A stretch of 64,000 nucleotides of DNA, from positions 124,001 to 188,000 of the forward strand of contig JASBSJ010000065.1 in NCBI GenBank assembly GCA_030148985.1, read 5' to 3'. The position numbers and the translations under genes are program-made. Positions within the stretch are counted from its first letter, which is position 1; the number at the start of each line of letters is the position of its first letter. Positions 34,747-43,606 of the stretch are shown here, in pieces. The notes under the pieces were generated by a model. The model was not told where the DNA came from, did not search any database, and worked only from the letters and a program-made list of their open reading frames with translations. The DNA is from Sphingopyxis sp. GTDB taxonomy: Bacteria; Pseudomonadota; Alphaproteobacteria; Sphingomonadales; Sphingomonadaceae.

Positions 34747-36615
34747 CTACGATGCGTCGCTCAAATGGGCTCTGATCGCGATCAGGGCGTCCGGATTTTC
34801 GATTGTTGGCGGGGTGCCCGCTTCCTCGCCATTCACCAGACGTCGTATCGCGGCGCGCAGGATCTTGCCCGACCTGGTTTTCGGGAGCGCATCGACGATG
34901 CAGACGCGTTTCAGCGCAGCGACCGGCCCGAGTTCGCCGCGGACGCGCGCGACGATCTCGCTTGCGAGCCGGTCGTTTTGGGGAGCGCCCGCCTTTACCA
35001 CCGCAAAGGCGCACGGCACCATGCCCTTGATCGGGTCATCCGCGCCGACGACGGCGCATTCGGCGACGGCCGGATGGCCCGCGATGATCTGTTCGATCTG
35101 CCCGGTCGACAGGCGGTGGCCCGCGACATTGATGATATCGTCGGTGCGGCCCATGATGTGCAGGAAGCCGTCGGCGTCGACATGACCCGCATCGCCCGTT
35201 TCGTAAAAGCCGGGAAAGCTCTCAAAGGATCGCGCGAAGCCCGCTTGATTGTTCCACAGGGTCGAAAAACAGCCCGGCGGCAAGGGTGCGGCGATCGCGA
35301 GATGCCCGTCGCCGGCACTGCCCGCTTTGCGCCCCTCGTCGTCGAAAAGCGCGAAGTGGAAGCCGGGGGCGGGGAAGCCCGCGCTACCGGCGCGGCGACG
35401 CGTATCGCCCAGGCCGAAACAGGTTGCGATCGCGGGCCATCCGAGTTCGGTCTGCCACCAATGATCGATCACCGGCCGTTGCAGATGCTGTTCCGCCCAT
35501 TCGATCGTGCTCGGGTCCGCGCGCTCGCCCGCAAGGAACATCGCCTTCAGGCGGCCGGCGCCGATTGCGCCGATGAAGCGGCCGTCGGGGTCTTCCTTGC
35601 GAACCGCGCGGATCGCGGTGGGGGCGGTGAAAAACACGTCGACGTCATGATCGACAATGGTGCGCCAGAAGGTTCCGGCATCGGGCGTCCCGACCGGCTT
35701 TCCCTCGAAGAGCAGCGTTGTGCATCCGGCGAGCAGCGGACCGTAGACGATATAGCTGTGGCCGACGACCCAGCCGACGTCGGACGCCGCCCAGAAGCTG
35801 TCGCCGGGCCGCACGCCATAGATGTTGGTCATGCTCCACGCGAGCGCGACGGCATGGCCGCCATTCTGGCGGACCACGCCCTTGGGCGTCCCCGTCGTGC
35901 CCGAGGTGTAGAGGATGTACAGCGGGTCGGTTGCTGCCACCGGCACGCAGCGCGCCGGTGCCGCGTCTGCCAAAGCTTCGGTCCAGTCGATGTCCCGATC
36001 CGCCGTCATCGGCGCCGGGCTAGCCTCGCGCTGGAGCAGGACGACGTGGTCGATCCGGTGCCGCGCCAGTTCGAGCGCTTCGTCGACGAGCGGCTTGTAG
36101 GCGACGATGCGACTGCCTTCGATGCCGCAGGACGCCGTGAGGAGCAGCTTCGGTGTCGCATCGTCGATGCGCTTTGCGAGTTCGGGTGGCGCGAAGCCGC
36201 CGAACACCACCGAATGAACGGCGCCAAGGCGCGCGCACGCCAACATCGCGAACAGCGTTTCGGGGATCATCGGCATATAGATGACGACGCGGTCGCCATG
36301 GCCGACGCCCAGCCGGGCCAGCATTCCCGCCGTCCGCGCGACCGAGTCGCGAAGCTCGGTAAAGGCGATGCGGCGGCGCGTCCCGGTTACCGGGCTTTCG
36401 TAAATGACGGCCGTGTCCTTGCCGCGCCCCGCCTCGACATCGCGATCGACGGCATTGTGGCACGTATTGAGCCGCGCGCCGGCAAACCAGCCTTGCCCCT
36501 CGACCCATCCGCGTTCGGGCGGCGTGTCCCAGTCGATCGCCGCTGCCGCACCCAGCCAGAAGGCGTCGGGGTCGGCAAGGCTGGCGGCATATATTTCGTC
36601 GTAGGTTGCATTCAT
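34747..36615 (-). CDS. prpE: Propionyl-CoA synthetase / acetyl-CoA synthetase-like
   Basis: A 622-residue AMP-forming acyl-CoA synthetase of the short-chain (Acs/PrpE) type. The N-terminal ACAS_N region (YDEIYAASLADPDAFW, NTCHNAVDRDVEAGRG) is followed by the P-loop YTSGTTGTPKG (about 243-255), ASDVGWVVGHSYIVYGPL, the ERAEQ-like WWQTELGWPA and a C-terminal TRSGKILRAAIR with the catalytic Lys. It makes propionyl- or acetyl-CoA from the free acid. It ends a three-gene leftward unit with a TonB receptor and a cupin, so it probably activates the carboxylate released by that pathway. Confidence 0.8.
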   Translation of the reverse strand: MNATYDEIYAASLADPDAFWLGAAAAIDWDTPPERGWVEGQGWFAGARLNTCHNAVDRDVEAGRGKDTAVIYESPVTGTRRRIAFTELRDSVARTAGMLARLGVGHGDRVVIYMPMIPETLFAMLACARLGAVHSVVFGGFAPPELAKRIDDATPKLLLTASCGIEGSRIVAYKPLVDEALELARHRIDHVVLLQREASPAPMTADRDIDWTEALADAAPARCVPVAATDPLYILYTSGTTGTPKGVVRQNGGHAVALAWSMTNIYGVRPGDSFWAASDVGWVVGHSYIVYGPLLAGCTTLLFEGKPVGTPDAGTFWRTIVDHDVDVFFTAPTAIRAVRKEDPDGRFIGAIGAGRLKAMFLAGERADPSTIEWAEQHLQRPVIDHWWQTELGWPAIATCFGLGDTRRRAGSAGFPAPGFHFALFDDEGRKAGSAGDGHLAIAAPLPPGCFSTLWNNQAGFARSFESFPGFYETGDAGHVDADGFLHIMGRTDDIINVAGHRLSTGQIEQIIAGHPAVAECAVVGADDPIKGMVPCAFAVVKAGAPQNDRLASEIVARVRGELGPVAALKRVCIVDALPKTRSGKILRAAIRRLVNGEEAGTPPTIENPDALIAIRAHLSDAS

Positions 36616-36619
36616 CGGG

Positions 36620-37012
36620 TCACGCGGCCGCCATCAGTTCCTCGAGCAATTTGTGATCGAGGATCGATGAAATCTCGCCCTTTTCGTCGAGAAAGGCAAC
36701 CGGCCCGTAGTTGGTGAAAAGCAGCTCGGTATATTCGGGAAAGGCCGTATGGTCGTGGATCACGTCGAGCGGTTCGTAACCATAGGTCCCGGCCCGTGCC
36801 TCGCCCATCCGATAGGTCATCCGGCCTTTGAGCACATAATATTCGCCTGCGCCGAGGTGAAGGTGGGGACCAAAGAAGCTGCCGGGCTGGGCGCGGAACA
36901 GCACGGTCCAGCGGCCCGTTTCGGCGCTCGAATAGAGGAGGGTGAAGTCGATCCCGTCGGCAAGCGTCGCCCATTTCATCATGTCGGGGGTGGTCAGATG
37001 TTCGTCCAGCAT
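36620..37012 (-). CDS. Cupin dioxygenase-like protein (2,4'-dihydroxyacetophenone dioxygenase type)
   Basis: A 130-residue single-domain cupin. FFGPHLHLGAGEYYVLKGRM supplies His50, His52 and Glu57, and DVIHDHTAF supplies the late His (86 or 88), a full 3-His-1-Glu metal site. Proteins of this size and pattern include C-C-cleaving dioxygenases acting on 2-hydroxyketones or diketones (2,4'-dihydroxyacetophenone dioxygenase, acetylacetone-cleaving enzyme). It is four bases upstream of prpE and 17 downstream of the TonB receptor gene. Cleaving a hydroxyketone into an acid that PrpE activates fits the context, but this is inference. Confidence 0.65.
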   Translation of the reverse strand: MLDEHLTTPDMMKWATLADGIDFTLLYSSAETGRWTVLFRAQPGSFFGPHLHLGAGEYYVLKGRMTYRMGEARAGTYGYEPLDVIHDHTAFPEYTELLFTNYGPVAFLDEKGEISSILDHKLLEELMAAA

Positions 37013-37029
37013 CTCGCGTGCGTCCTTGA

Positions 37030-39246
37030 TCAGAAACGGAAGGAAAGTTCGGCGCCATAGGTCGCGCGCTCGCCATAATAGCGGGGCACGAACCCGAAGC
37101 CGCTCGTGTCGGTGGCATCAACGATATAGGCCTTGCCGGTGACATTTTTCGCCCAGGCGGCGAGTTCCCAACCCTGGTCGGGGTTGGCGAAGGCAAAGCG
37201 CAAGTTGAGCAGCCCATAGCCTTCGCCCGAGCTAATCAGCTCGTCCTCGGCATTGTTGTAATATTTCTTGCCCGTATAATTATATTCGACGCGCCAGCGC
37301 GTTTCGAAATCGCTGACGGGGATCGTCACCTGGGCAAAGGTCGACGCGGTGAATTTGGGCGCGCCCGGCATACGATTGCCCGAAAAGTCGCGCGGGTCGC
37401 CGGTCACCGGATCGATCGCGCCTGAGAGATAGTTTTTATATTTGGCATCGAGCAGCCCCAAGTTGAGCCCAAGGTCGAGCCAGTCGGTCGGCACCGCGGT
37501 CGCTTCGACCTCGATCCCCTTGATCGTCGCGTCGGCGGCATTGTCGAGCCCGAGCGTCGGCACCGCGCTGCCTGCCTGGCGATTGACCGACAGCACCTGC
37601 AGGTCGGTATAATCATAATAAAAGGCCGACAGGTTCAGCCGAAGGCGGCGGTCGAAGAGGGTGGTTTTCAGGCCGATTTCGTAGGAGGTCAGATATTCGG
37701 GATCGACCTGCGTGCGTTCGGCGACGCTCGTGATGATGCCGATGTTGAACCCGCCCGCCTTGAAACCGCGATCGATGCTCGCATAGGCAAGAATATCGTC
37801 GGTGACGTCAAGATCGGCCGCCACGCGCCACGAAAAGGATTTGAACGTATCCTTCAGCGCCGCGAACGGGACGAGCGGAACCGGCGTGCCATTGGGAATA
37901 TCGGTATCGAAATAGCCTTCGATCAGGTCGGCGCGGTGCGTCGCGCGCACCTTGTCGATCGTGTAGCGTCCGCCGAGCGTCAGCCGCAGCGTGGGGATGA
38001 TTGCATAGCTGGCCTGGCCATAGACGGCATAGGCCTTGTTCTTGCGCGTCGCGCGCGTGATCAGCGGTAACGCACCCTGCGCGAAGGTCAACTCGCCGAG
38101 CAGGTCGGCGTCGCTGTCGGCGTCGAGATCTTCCTGAAAATAATAGAGCCCGAGGATCGCGTTGAGCGGTCCGCGATCATAGGACAGCTGAAATTCCTGC
38201 GTGACCTGTTCGGCATCGGTCAGGAACACAATCTCGTCGATGCGCAGCGGCCCGCCGTCGACATCGACGCGATTATCGACCTCGCTCTTGTCGTACCCCG
38301 TCAGCGACCGGAACGAAAAATCGCCGAAGTCATGCGCGACGCTGAGGTTGACGAAGACATTGTCGCTGTAATTGCGCGACGGCCCGTTGAAGTTGAGCAG
38401 GTTCGCATTGTCGGGGAAGGGATCGGTATAGCCGAACAGGTCGGCGCCATTGATCGTCCCAACGGGCTTGTTTTCCAGATAGTCGCTGCGGTCGCGCCCG
38501 CCGCCGACCGAAAGGCGGATGTCGGTGTCGCTCGACGGCTGCCAGCGGATGATCGCGCGCGCCGCGGCCTCATCGACGTTGATCGCGTCTTCGCCCGTGA
38601 AGAGGTTGGTCTTTTCGCCGTCGCGCCGCCGGACGATCCCCGCGACACGCACCGACAGGCCGTCGGCGAGCGGCATGCTGGCTGCTGCCTCGGCCTCGAA
38701 CAGGTCGAACCGGCCATAGCCGACGCGGGCGTTGCCTTCGTAAACGTCGCCCGGAAGCTTGGAGAAAAACTGGATTGCGCCGCCGGTGGTATTCTTGCCG
38801 AACAAGGTGCCTTGCGGACCGCGCACGACCTCGATCCGCTCGAGATCGAACAGCGAGAAAATCTGGCTGCCGGTCGATGCGACGACCACATCGTCGCGAT
38901 AGATGCTGATCGGGCCGATCGACGAGGCGTTGAAGTCGTTGTTGCCGACGCCGCGGATGAAGATGTTAGGGACACCGCCGAAGGTCTTGATTTCCAGGTT
39001 GGGAACCTGATCGCCGATCGACAGGCTGTTGGTGAAGCCCGCTTCCCTGATCGCCGTGTCGTCGAAGGCCGTAACCGAAATCGGGACGTCCTGAAGGTTC
39101 TGGGCGCGCTTTTGCGCGGTCACGACGATTTCGCCGACACCGCCCTGCTCGGGCGCGTCCACATCCTGGGCGAGTGCAGGCGCGTTGGCGACGAGCGCGG
39201 CGGTTGCCGCCGCCATATAGAGCCCGGTCCGGAACTGGTTCGACAT
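37030..39246 (-). CDS. TonB-dependent receptor
   Basis: 738 residues from an ATG with GGAGGGG upstream (39246). A signal peptide (to APALAQ) is followed by the TonB-box-like EIVVTAQKR and a plug with DVPISVTAFDD, IFIRGVGNND and LERIEVVRGPQGTLFGKNTT (about 60-150). The barrel ends AELSFRF. The AQKRAQNLQDVPISVTA header marks the catabolic receptor class widespread in sphingomonads. It heads the leftward unit with the cupin and prpE and is divergent from the AraC gene, so it probably imports the substrate that AraC senses. Confidence 0.9.
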   Translation of the reverse strand: MSNQFRTGLYMAAATAALVANAPALAQDVDAPEQGGVGEIVVTAQKRAQNLQDVPISVTAFDDTAIREAGFTNSLSIGDQVPNLEIKTFGGVPNIFIRGVGNNDFNASSIGPISIYRDDVVVASTGSQIFSLFDLERIEVVRGPQGTLFGKNTTGGAIQFFSKLPGDVYEGNARVGYGRFDLFEAEAAASMPLADGLSVRVAGIVRRRDGEKTNLFTGEDAINVDEAAARAIIRWQPSSDTDIRLSVGGGRDRSDYLENKPVGTINGADLFGYTDPFPDNANLLNFNGPSRNYSDNVFVNLSVAHDFGDFSFRSLTGYDKSEVDNRVDVDGGPLRIDEIVFLTDAEQVTQEFQLSYDRGPLNAILGLYYFQEDLDADSDADLLGELTFAQGALPLITRATRKNKAYAVYGQASYAIIPTLRLTLGGRYTIDKVRATHRADLIEGYFDTDIPNGTPVPLVPFAALKDTFKSFSWRVAADLDVTDDILAYASIDRGFKAGGFNIGIITSVAERTQVDPEYLTSYEIGLKTTLFDRRLRLNLSAFYYDYTDLQVLSVNRQAGSAVPTLGLDNAADATIKGIEVEATAVPTDWLDLGLNLGLLDAKYKNYLSGAIDPVTGDPRDFSGNRMPGAPKFTASTFAQVTIPVSDFETRWRVEYNYTGKKYYNNAEDELISSGEGYGLLNLRFAFANPDQGWELAAWAKNVTGKAYIVDATDTSGFGFVPRYYGERATYGAELSFRF

Positions 39247-39462
39247 ATAATCCCCTCCATGGTCGCGGGCCAGCTGCATTGGATGGCCCTGTTCTCTCGC
39301 CTTCTAAGCACGGCGACGCGAACTGCATGTGCCGGAGCGGCGCAAATTTTGGTTGAGGGCGAACTGGCAGCCGTGATCGCGCGGCGCGAAAATCGGCGGT
39401 TTCCGGGCGTGAATTGTACGGATGCGCACAGGATTTTGTATGAGCGCGAACGCTTGTGGCGG

Positions 39463-39472
39463 TGCAATTGCA
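39463..39472. promoter_or_regulatory. Palindrome in the TonB receptor/AraC promoter region
   Basis: A perfect 10-bp palindrome, TGCAATTGCA, lies in the 276-base region between the divergent receptor (39246) and AraC (39523) genes, 50 bases before the AraC start. It is a possible regulator site; nothing more supports it. Confidence 0.25.
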
Positions 39473-39522
39473 TCGCTGACCCGAACCGCCTAACCTGCGC
39501 AGTCGGAGAGAGGGGCAGTGCC

Positions 39523-40506
39523 ATGCTGCTGAGCGAAGAACGCTGGACGTCCGCTTCCCTGCCGCCACCGCGCCAATTGCCGGGGTTTCAGGAAGTGTTC
39601 GACCGGACCCATTTTCACTGGGGCCTGAGCCGCACCGGTTCGGATGCCTATCATGCCGAGCTGCGCCGCCGCGCGATCGACGATTTTGTCTTTACCGACA
39701 TCGTCTGCGATCCGGTGACCGGATACCGGACCCATGACGACGTCCGGCGCGGCGCCGACGATTATTTCTGCCTGCTCTATTTCGACGAGGGGAATTGCCT
39801 GCTCCGGCAGGGGCGCAATGAATCGGTCGTCCGCCCCGATACGATCGCCGTGTGGGACAGCACGCGCCCGGCGATGTTCCAGAACAGCGACCAGTTGCAC
39901 CAGCTGTCGATCATGATCCCGCATCGCATGGCGAAGACCATCGTTCCGGGCATCGAGGATATGTGCGGCCTGACCGTCGACGGGAGCGCGGGCCTGGGCG
40001 CGATCCTTTTGTCACATCTGCGTCAGATCCACCGCACGGTCGATACGGTGGCGCCGCAGGATCGCGCGGCGGTGCTGCGTGCGACGGTCGAACTGGTGGC
40101 CGCCGCCTTTCGACCCGAGCCCGAACGGCTTGCCGGATCCAGCTTTCGCCGCGCGCTGCTCAACCGGGTCCAGGATTATATCGTCGCGCATCTTGGCGAC
40201 CCGTCGCTTTCGGCTGCGACGATCGCCCAGGCGTTTCGTTTCAGCCCGCGTTATCTCCATCGGCTGTTCGAGGAGTTCGGCGTGACCGTCGGCACCTGGA
40301 TCCGCGAACGGCGGCTGCAATCGGCGCGCAGCGACCTCGCCGATCATGCGTCGGCGCATTTGAGCATTACCGAAATTGCGATGCGGCACGGCTTTGCCGA
40401 TGCGTCGCATTTCAGCCATGCCTTTCGCGGTGCGTTCGGCATGTCGCCGCGCGCGTGGCGGAGCGAAGCGGCGCGTCCGGCTGCGAGTTCCCTCCAGCCC
40501 AAATAA
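39523..40506 (+). CDS. AraC-family transcriptional regulator
   Basis: The protein has 327 residues. The N-terminal half (about 10-200) is an AraC-binding-like sensor domain (DDYFCLLYFDEGNCLLRQG, VWDSTRPAMFQ). The C-terminal about 100 residues hold the two HTH motifs: SLSAATIAQAFRFSPRYLHR and LSITEIAMRHGFADASHFSH, ending RGAFGMSPRAWR. The layout is that of FeaR/NphR-type activators of aromatic or amine catabolism. The ATG at 39523 follows AGAGGGG. An open frame continues far upstream but has no start signal and runs opposite the receptor. It lies between the two units it probably controls. Confidence 0.88.
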   Translation: MLLSEERWTSASLPPPRQLPGFQEVFDRTHFHWGLSRTGSDAYHAELRRRAIDDFVFTDIVCDPVTGYRTHDDVRRGADDYFCLLYFDEGNCLLRQGRNESVVRPDTIAVWDSTRPAMFQNSDQLHQLSIMIPHRMAKTIVPGIEDMCGLTVDGSAGLGAILLSHLRQIHRTVDTVAPQDRAAVLRATVELVAAAFRPEPERLAGSSFRRALLNRVQDYIVAHLGDPSLSAATIAQAFRFSPRYLHRLFEEFGVTVGTWIRERRLQSARSDLADHASAHLSITEIAMRHGFADASHFSHAFRGAFGMSPRAWRSEAARPAASSLQPK

Positions 40507-40578
40507 GCCGCCATTCTGATGCAAGTCAGCATGGCGCCGCTGCCCTAGGTCCGATCGAAAGACCGTGGGAGGTGGACG

Positions 40579-41355
40579 ATGGCCGACAGGCTGAAAGGCA
40601 AGATAGCGCTGGTGACCGGCGCGGCGCAGGGAATTGGGGCCGGAATAGCCCGCGCCATGGCGGCCGAGGGCGCGAAGATATTCGCCGCCGATATCAACGC
40701 CGCCGGGGTCGAGGCGCTGGCCGTCGACATCGGTGCCGAGGCGATGGCGCTGGACGTGACGCGCGAAGAGGACTGGAAGGCGGCGGCCGATCGCATCGGC
40801 GCCAAGCTGTCGATCCTCGTCAACAATGCCGGCGTCGAACTGGTCAAGCCGATGACCGATCACAGCCTCTCCGACTGGCGGTCGGTCATGGCGGTCAATG
40901 TCGATGGCCTGTTCCTCGGCTGCCGCACCCTGCAACCCTTGCTCGCGAGCGGCGGGGCCGAGGGCGCGCCGTCGAGCGTCGTCAACATCTCGTCGATTGC
41001 CGGACTCGTCGGATATCCGGATCAGCTTGCCTATAACACGTCGAAAGGCGCCGTGCGGCACATGACCAAGAGCCTCGCGATCGAATGGGCGGCGCACGCA
41101 TTGCCCATTCGGTGCAATTCGATCCATCCCGGCTGCATCCGCACGCCGATGCTCGAAATGGCCGTCGAGGGATGGGTCCGTGAAGGATCGATCCCCGCCG
41201 ACGATCCCTGGGGCGCGGTCGCCGCGCTCTGCCCGCTCAACGCCGTCGGGGCGCCCGCGGACATCGCCATGGGCGCGGTCTATCTCGCGAGCGACGAGGC
41301 GCGGTTCGTCACCGGGATCGAACTGGTGATCGACGGCGGATGGGTGGCACGATGA
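40579..41355 (+). CDS. Short-chain dehydrogenase/reductase
   Basis: A 258-residue classical SDR: TGAAQGIG near 14-21, NNAGVELVKP, NISSIAG with the catalytic Ser, YNTSK (Tyr and Lys), and the C-terminal VTGIELVIDGGWV. GGGAGG precedes the ATG. It probably interconverts a secondary alcohol and a ketone with NAD. The stop overlaps the E1-alpha start (ATGA), so it is translationally coupled to the E1/lipoyl genes. The product may be the ketone or hydroxyketone substrate of the E1 enzyme, as 2,3-butanediol dehydrogenase feeds acetoin dehydrogenase (analogy only). Confidence 0.87.
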   Translation: MADRLKGKIALVTGAAQGIGAGIARAMAAEGAKIFAADINAAGVEALAVDIGAEAMALDVTREEDWKAAADRIGAKLSILVNNAGVELVKPMTDHSLSDWRSVMAVNVDGLFLGCRTLQPLLASGGAEGAPSSVVNISSIAGLVGYPDQLAYNTSKGAVRHMTKSLAIEWAAHALPIRCNSIHPGCIRTPMLEMAVEGWVREGSIPADDPWGAVAALCPLNAVGAPADIAMGAVYLASDEARFVTGIELVIDGGWVAR

Positions 41356-42344
41356 GCGACGCACCGAGCAATCGCAGCGACCGGCTGTGGATGTACACCA
41401 CGATGGTCAAGAGCCGCTATTTCGAAGCCCTGATCAAGCCCGCCTATTTCGAAGGAAAGACGCCGGTTTTCAACATGGCGAAGGGGCCTTTGCCGGGCGA
41501 GATGCACCTCTCCGACGGGCAGGAACCCTGCGCGGTCGGCGTGTGCGCGCATCTGCGGCCCGGCGACACGGTCACCGCGACCCATCGTCCGCACCATGTT
41601 GCCATCGCCAAGGGTGTTGACCTTGATGCGATGGCGGCGGAGATTTTCGGCAAGGCATCGGGGCTGTCGGGCGGGCGCGGCGGGCATATGCACCTGTTCG
41701 ACGCGCGGGTGAATTTCGCCTGTTCGGGGATTATCGCGCAAGGCCTTGGCCCCGCCGTCGGCGCGGCGCTGGCGAGCAAGCTGCGCGGTGAGGATCATGT
41801 CGCCGTCGCGTTCCTGGGCGAAGGCGCCGCCAACCAGGGTGCCTTTCACGAGGCGCTCAACCTGGCCTCGGTGTGGAAGGTTCCGGCGGTCTTCGTTATC
41901 GAGGACAACAGCTATGGCATCTCGGTCGCGAAGCGCGATTGCACGGCGGTCGAGCGCAATTCGGACCGGGCCGCAGCCTATGCCATGCCCGGCCATTTCG
42001 TGGCGGGAAACGACGCCGACACGGTTTATCGCATAGCGGGCGAAGCGATTGCGCGCGCGCGGCGCGGCGAGGGGCCTTCGTTGATCGAGATCGAGACCTG
42101 CCGGCTCGAAGGGCATTTCATGGGCGACGCCGAGGGTTATCGGCCCAAAGGTGAGGTCGACCGGCTGAAAGCAGCCGATCCGATACCCGCCTACCGCCAG
42201 CGTCTGCTGGCAGACGGGTTCGAGGCGGGCGAACTCGACAAGGCCGAAGCCGAAGCGCGCGCGGCGGTCGATGCCGCGTTCGCCGCGGCGCGCGCCGCCG
42301 CCTATCCGCAGCCCGAGGAGGCCTTTGCCCATGTCTTCGCCTGA
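41352..42344 (+). CDS. Thiamine-diphosphate E1-alpha subunit (acetoin/2-oxoacid dehydrogenase type)
   Basis: A 330-residue E1-alpha subunit. The TPP/Mg motif is GEGAANQGAFHEALN (156-170) with EDNSYGIS (184-191). ATHRPHHVAIAKG (77-88) corresponds to the substrate/phospho-loop region of pyruvate dehydrogenase E1-alpha. GKASGLSGGRGGHMHLFD is the typical AcoA-like block. With E1-beta it would cleave or decarboxylate an acetoin-like hydroxyketone or a 2-oxo acid and pass the acyl group to a lipoyl arm. It is coupled to the SDR by ATGA and overlaps E1-beta by 14 bases. No E2 or E3 gene is nearby. Confidence 0.88.
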   Translation: MSDAPSNRSDRLWMYTTMVKSRYFEALIKPAYFEGKTPVFNMAKGPLPGEMHLSDGQEPCAVGVCAHLRPGDTVTATHRPHHVAIAKGVDLDAMAAEIFGKASGLSGGRGGHMHLFDARVNFACSGIIAQGLGPAVGAALASKLRGEDHVAVAFLGEGAANQGAFHEALNLASVWKVPAVFVIEDNSYGISVAKRDCTAVERNSDRAAAYAMPGHFVAGNDADTVYRIAGEAIARARRGEGPSLIEIETCRLEGHFMGDAEGYRPKGEVDRLKAADPIPAYRQRLLADGFEAGELDKAEAEARAAVDAAFAAARAAAYPQPEEAFAHVFA

Positions 42345-43380
42345 CGCTCCCACCGTGATCGCGCCTGCCCGCCGCCTCACCATCGCACGCGCGATTGCCG
42401 AGGCAATCGGGCAGGAGATGGAGCGCGACGCGACTGTCCTCGTGATGGGCGAAGACATTGCCAAGCTGGGCGGCGTGTTCGGCACGACCACCGGCCTGCT
42501 CGACAAGTTCGGACCCGAGCGCGTGCGCGACACGCCGATTTCGGAGACCGCTTTCATCGGTGCCGCGACCGGGCTTGCCGCGGCCGGGATGCGCCCGATC
42601 GTCGAGCTGATGTTCGTCGACTTCTTCGGCGTTTGCATGGACGCCATCTACAATCTGGCGGCGAAGCAATGCTATTTCTCGGGCGGGCAGGTGACCTGTC
42701 CGATGGTGCTGATGACGAGCGTCGGCGGCGGATATGGCGATGCCGGGCAGCACAGCCAGACGCTCTATGCCACTTTCGGCCATCTGCCGGGCCTCAAGGT
42801 CGTCATCCCGTCGAACGCGCATGATGCCAAGGGCCTGATGCTCGCGGCGATCCGCGACCCCAATCCGGTCGTGTTCATGTATCACAAGGCGTTGCAGGGG
42901 ATGGGCTGGCTCGGCACGGTGCAGCGATCGATCACCGACGTGCCCGATGCCGACTATCTGGTGCCGCTCGACAAGGCCAAGGTGGTGCGCGAGGGCAAGG
43001 ATCTCACATTGGTCGGGCTGGGGCTGTCGGTTCATCAGGCTCTCGACGCCGCCGAGCGACTTTCGGGGGAGGGGGTTTCGGCCGAGGTCATCGACCTTGT
43101 CAGTATCGCACCGCTCGACCGCCAGGCAGTGCGCGCGTCGGTGCGCAAGACAGGCCGCCTGCTTGCCATCGACGACGATTATCTGAGCTATGGCGTGGGC
43201 GCGGAGATCCTCGCGAGCGTCTGTGAAGCGGGTATCGCGTTGCGTTCGGCGCCGCAGCGCATCGCCTTTCCCGACATTCCCGTGCCCTTCACGCCCGTAA
43301 TGGAGCATTTTGTGCTGCCAAACGCCGACAAGATCGTCGCGGCAGTACGCCATATGATGGAGCCTTCCGCCAATGACTGA
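42331..43380 (+). CDS. Thiamine-diphosphate E1-beta subunit
   Basis: A 349-residue transketolase-like E1-beta (AcoB/PdhB type). TIARAIAEAIGQEMERDATV and LVMGEDIAKLGGVFGTT open the pyrimidine-binding domain, ETAFIGAATGLAAAGMRPI follows, and the C-terminal domain contains AEVIDLVSIAPLDRQAV. Start 42331 is set by GAGGAG 11-16 bases upstream, inside the E1-alpha 3' end. Together with E1-alpha it forms the alpha2-beta2 E1. The stop overlaps the lipoyl-domain gene by eight bases. All five genes from the SDR to the lipoyl domain therefore overlap, implying fixed stoichiometry. Confidence 0.88.
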   Translation: MSSPDAPTVIAPARRLTIARAIAEAIGQEMERDATVLVMGEDIAKLGGVFGTTTGLLDKFGPERVRDTPISETAFIGAATGLAAAGMRPIVELMFVDFFGVCMDAIYNLAAKQCYFSGGQVTCPMVLMTSVGGGYGDAGQHSQTLYATFGHLPGLKVVIPSNAHDAKGLMLAAIRDPNPVVFMYHKALQGMGWLGTVQRSITDVPDADYLVPLDKAKVVREGKDLTLVGLGLSVHQALDAAERLSGEGVSAEVIDLVSIAPLDRQAVRASVRKTGRLLAIDDDYLSYGVGAEILASVCEAGIALRSAPQRIAFPDIPVPFTPVMEHFVLPNADKIVAAVRHMMEPSAND

Positions 43381-43603
43381 CGTGACGATCCCGACCGGCC
43401 TCTGGAACGAAGGCGACGAGGCCGCGATTTCGGCGTGGCTCTATTCCAATGGGGATAGCGTCGCTGAAAACGCCGTCCTGGCCGAGATCATGGTGGAAAA
43501 ATCGAGCTTTGAGTTGCTGTCCCCGGCCGCAGGACGCCTGACGATATTGGTTGCGGCCGAAGAAGCGGTGCGACCGGGGCAGCTGGCCGCGCGCATCGAT
43601 TGA
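43373..43603 (+). CDS. Free-standing lipoyl-domain carrier protein
   Basis: Only 76 residues, a single biotinyl/lipoyl domain. AEIMVEKSSFELLSPAAGRL aligns exactly with the E2 hairpin AEIETDKATVEVEAPAAG, placing the modifiable lysine at Lys43. GDSVAENAVLAE and AAEEAVRPGQ are the flanking strands. It lacks the E1/E3-binding and acyltransferase domains of an E2, so it would be a mobile acyl or electron carrier like GcvH. Its start lies within the E1-beta 3' end and the next gene, a lipoate-ligase-like protein, begins three bases after its stop. Confidence 0.82.
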   Translation: MTDVTIPTGLWNEGDEAAISAWLYSNGDSVAENAVLAEIMVEKSSFELLSPAAGRLTILVAAEEAVRPGQLAARID

Positions 43604-43606
43604 CCG

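Noticed and set aside
38332-39522. Long in-frame extension upstream of the AraC regulator
   Set aside because: It runs antisense to the TonB receptor, and the AraC domain and ribosome-binding site begin at 39523.
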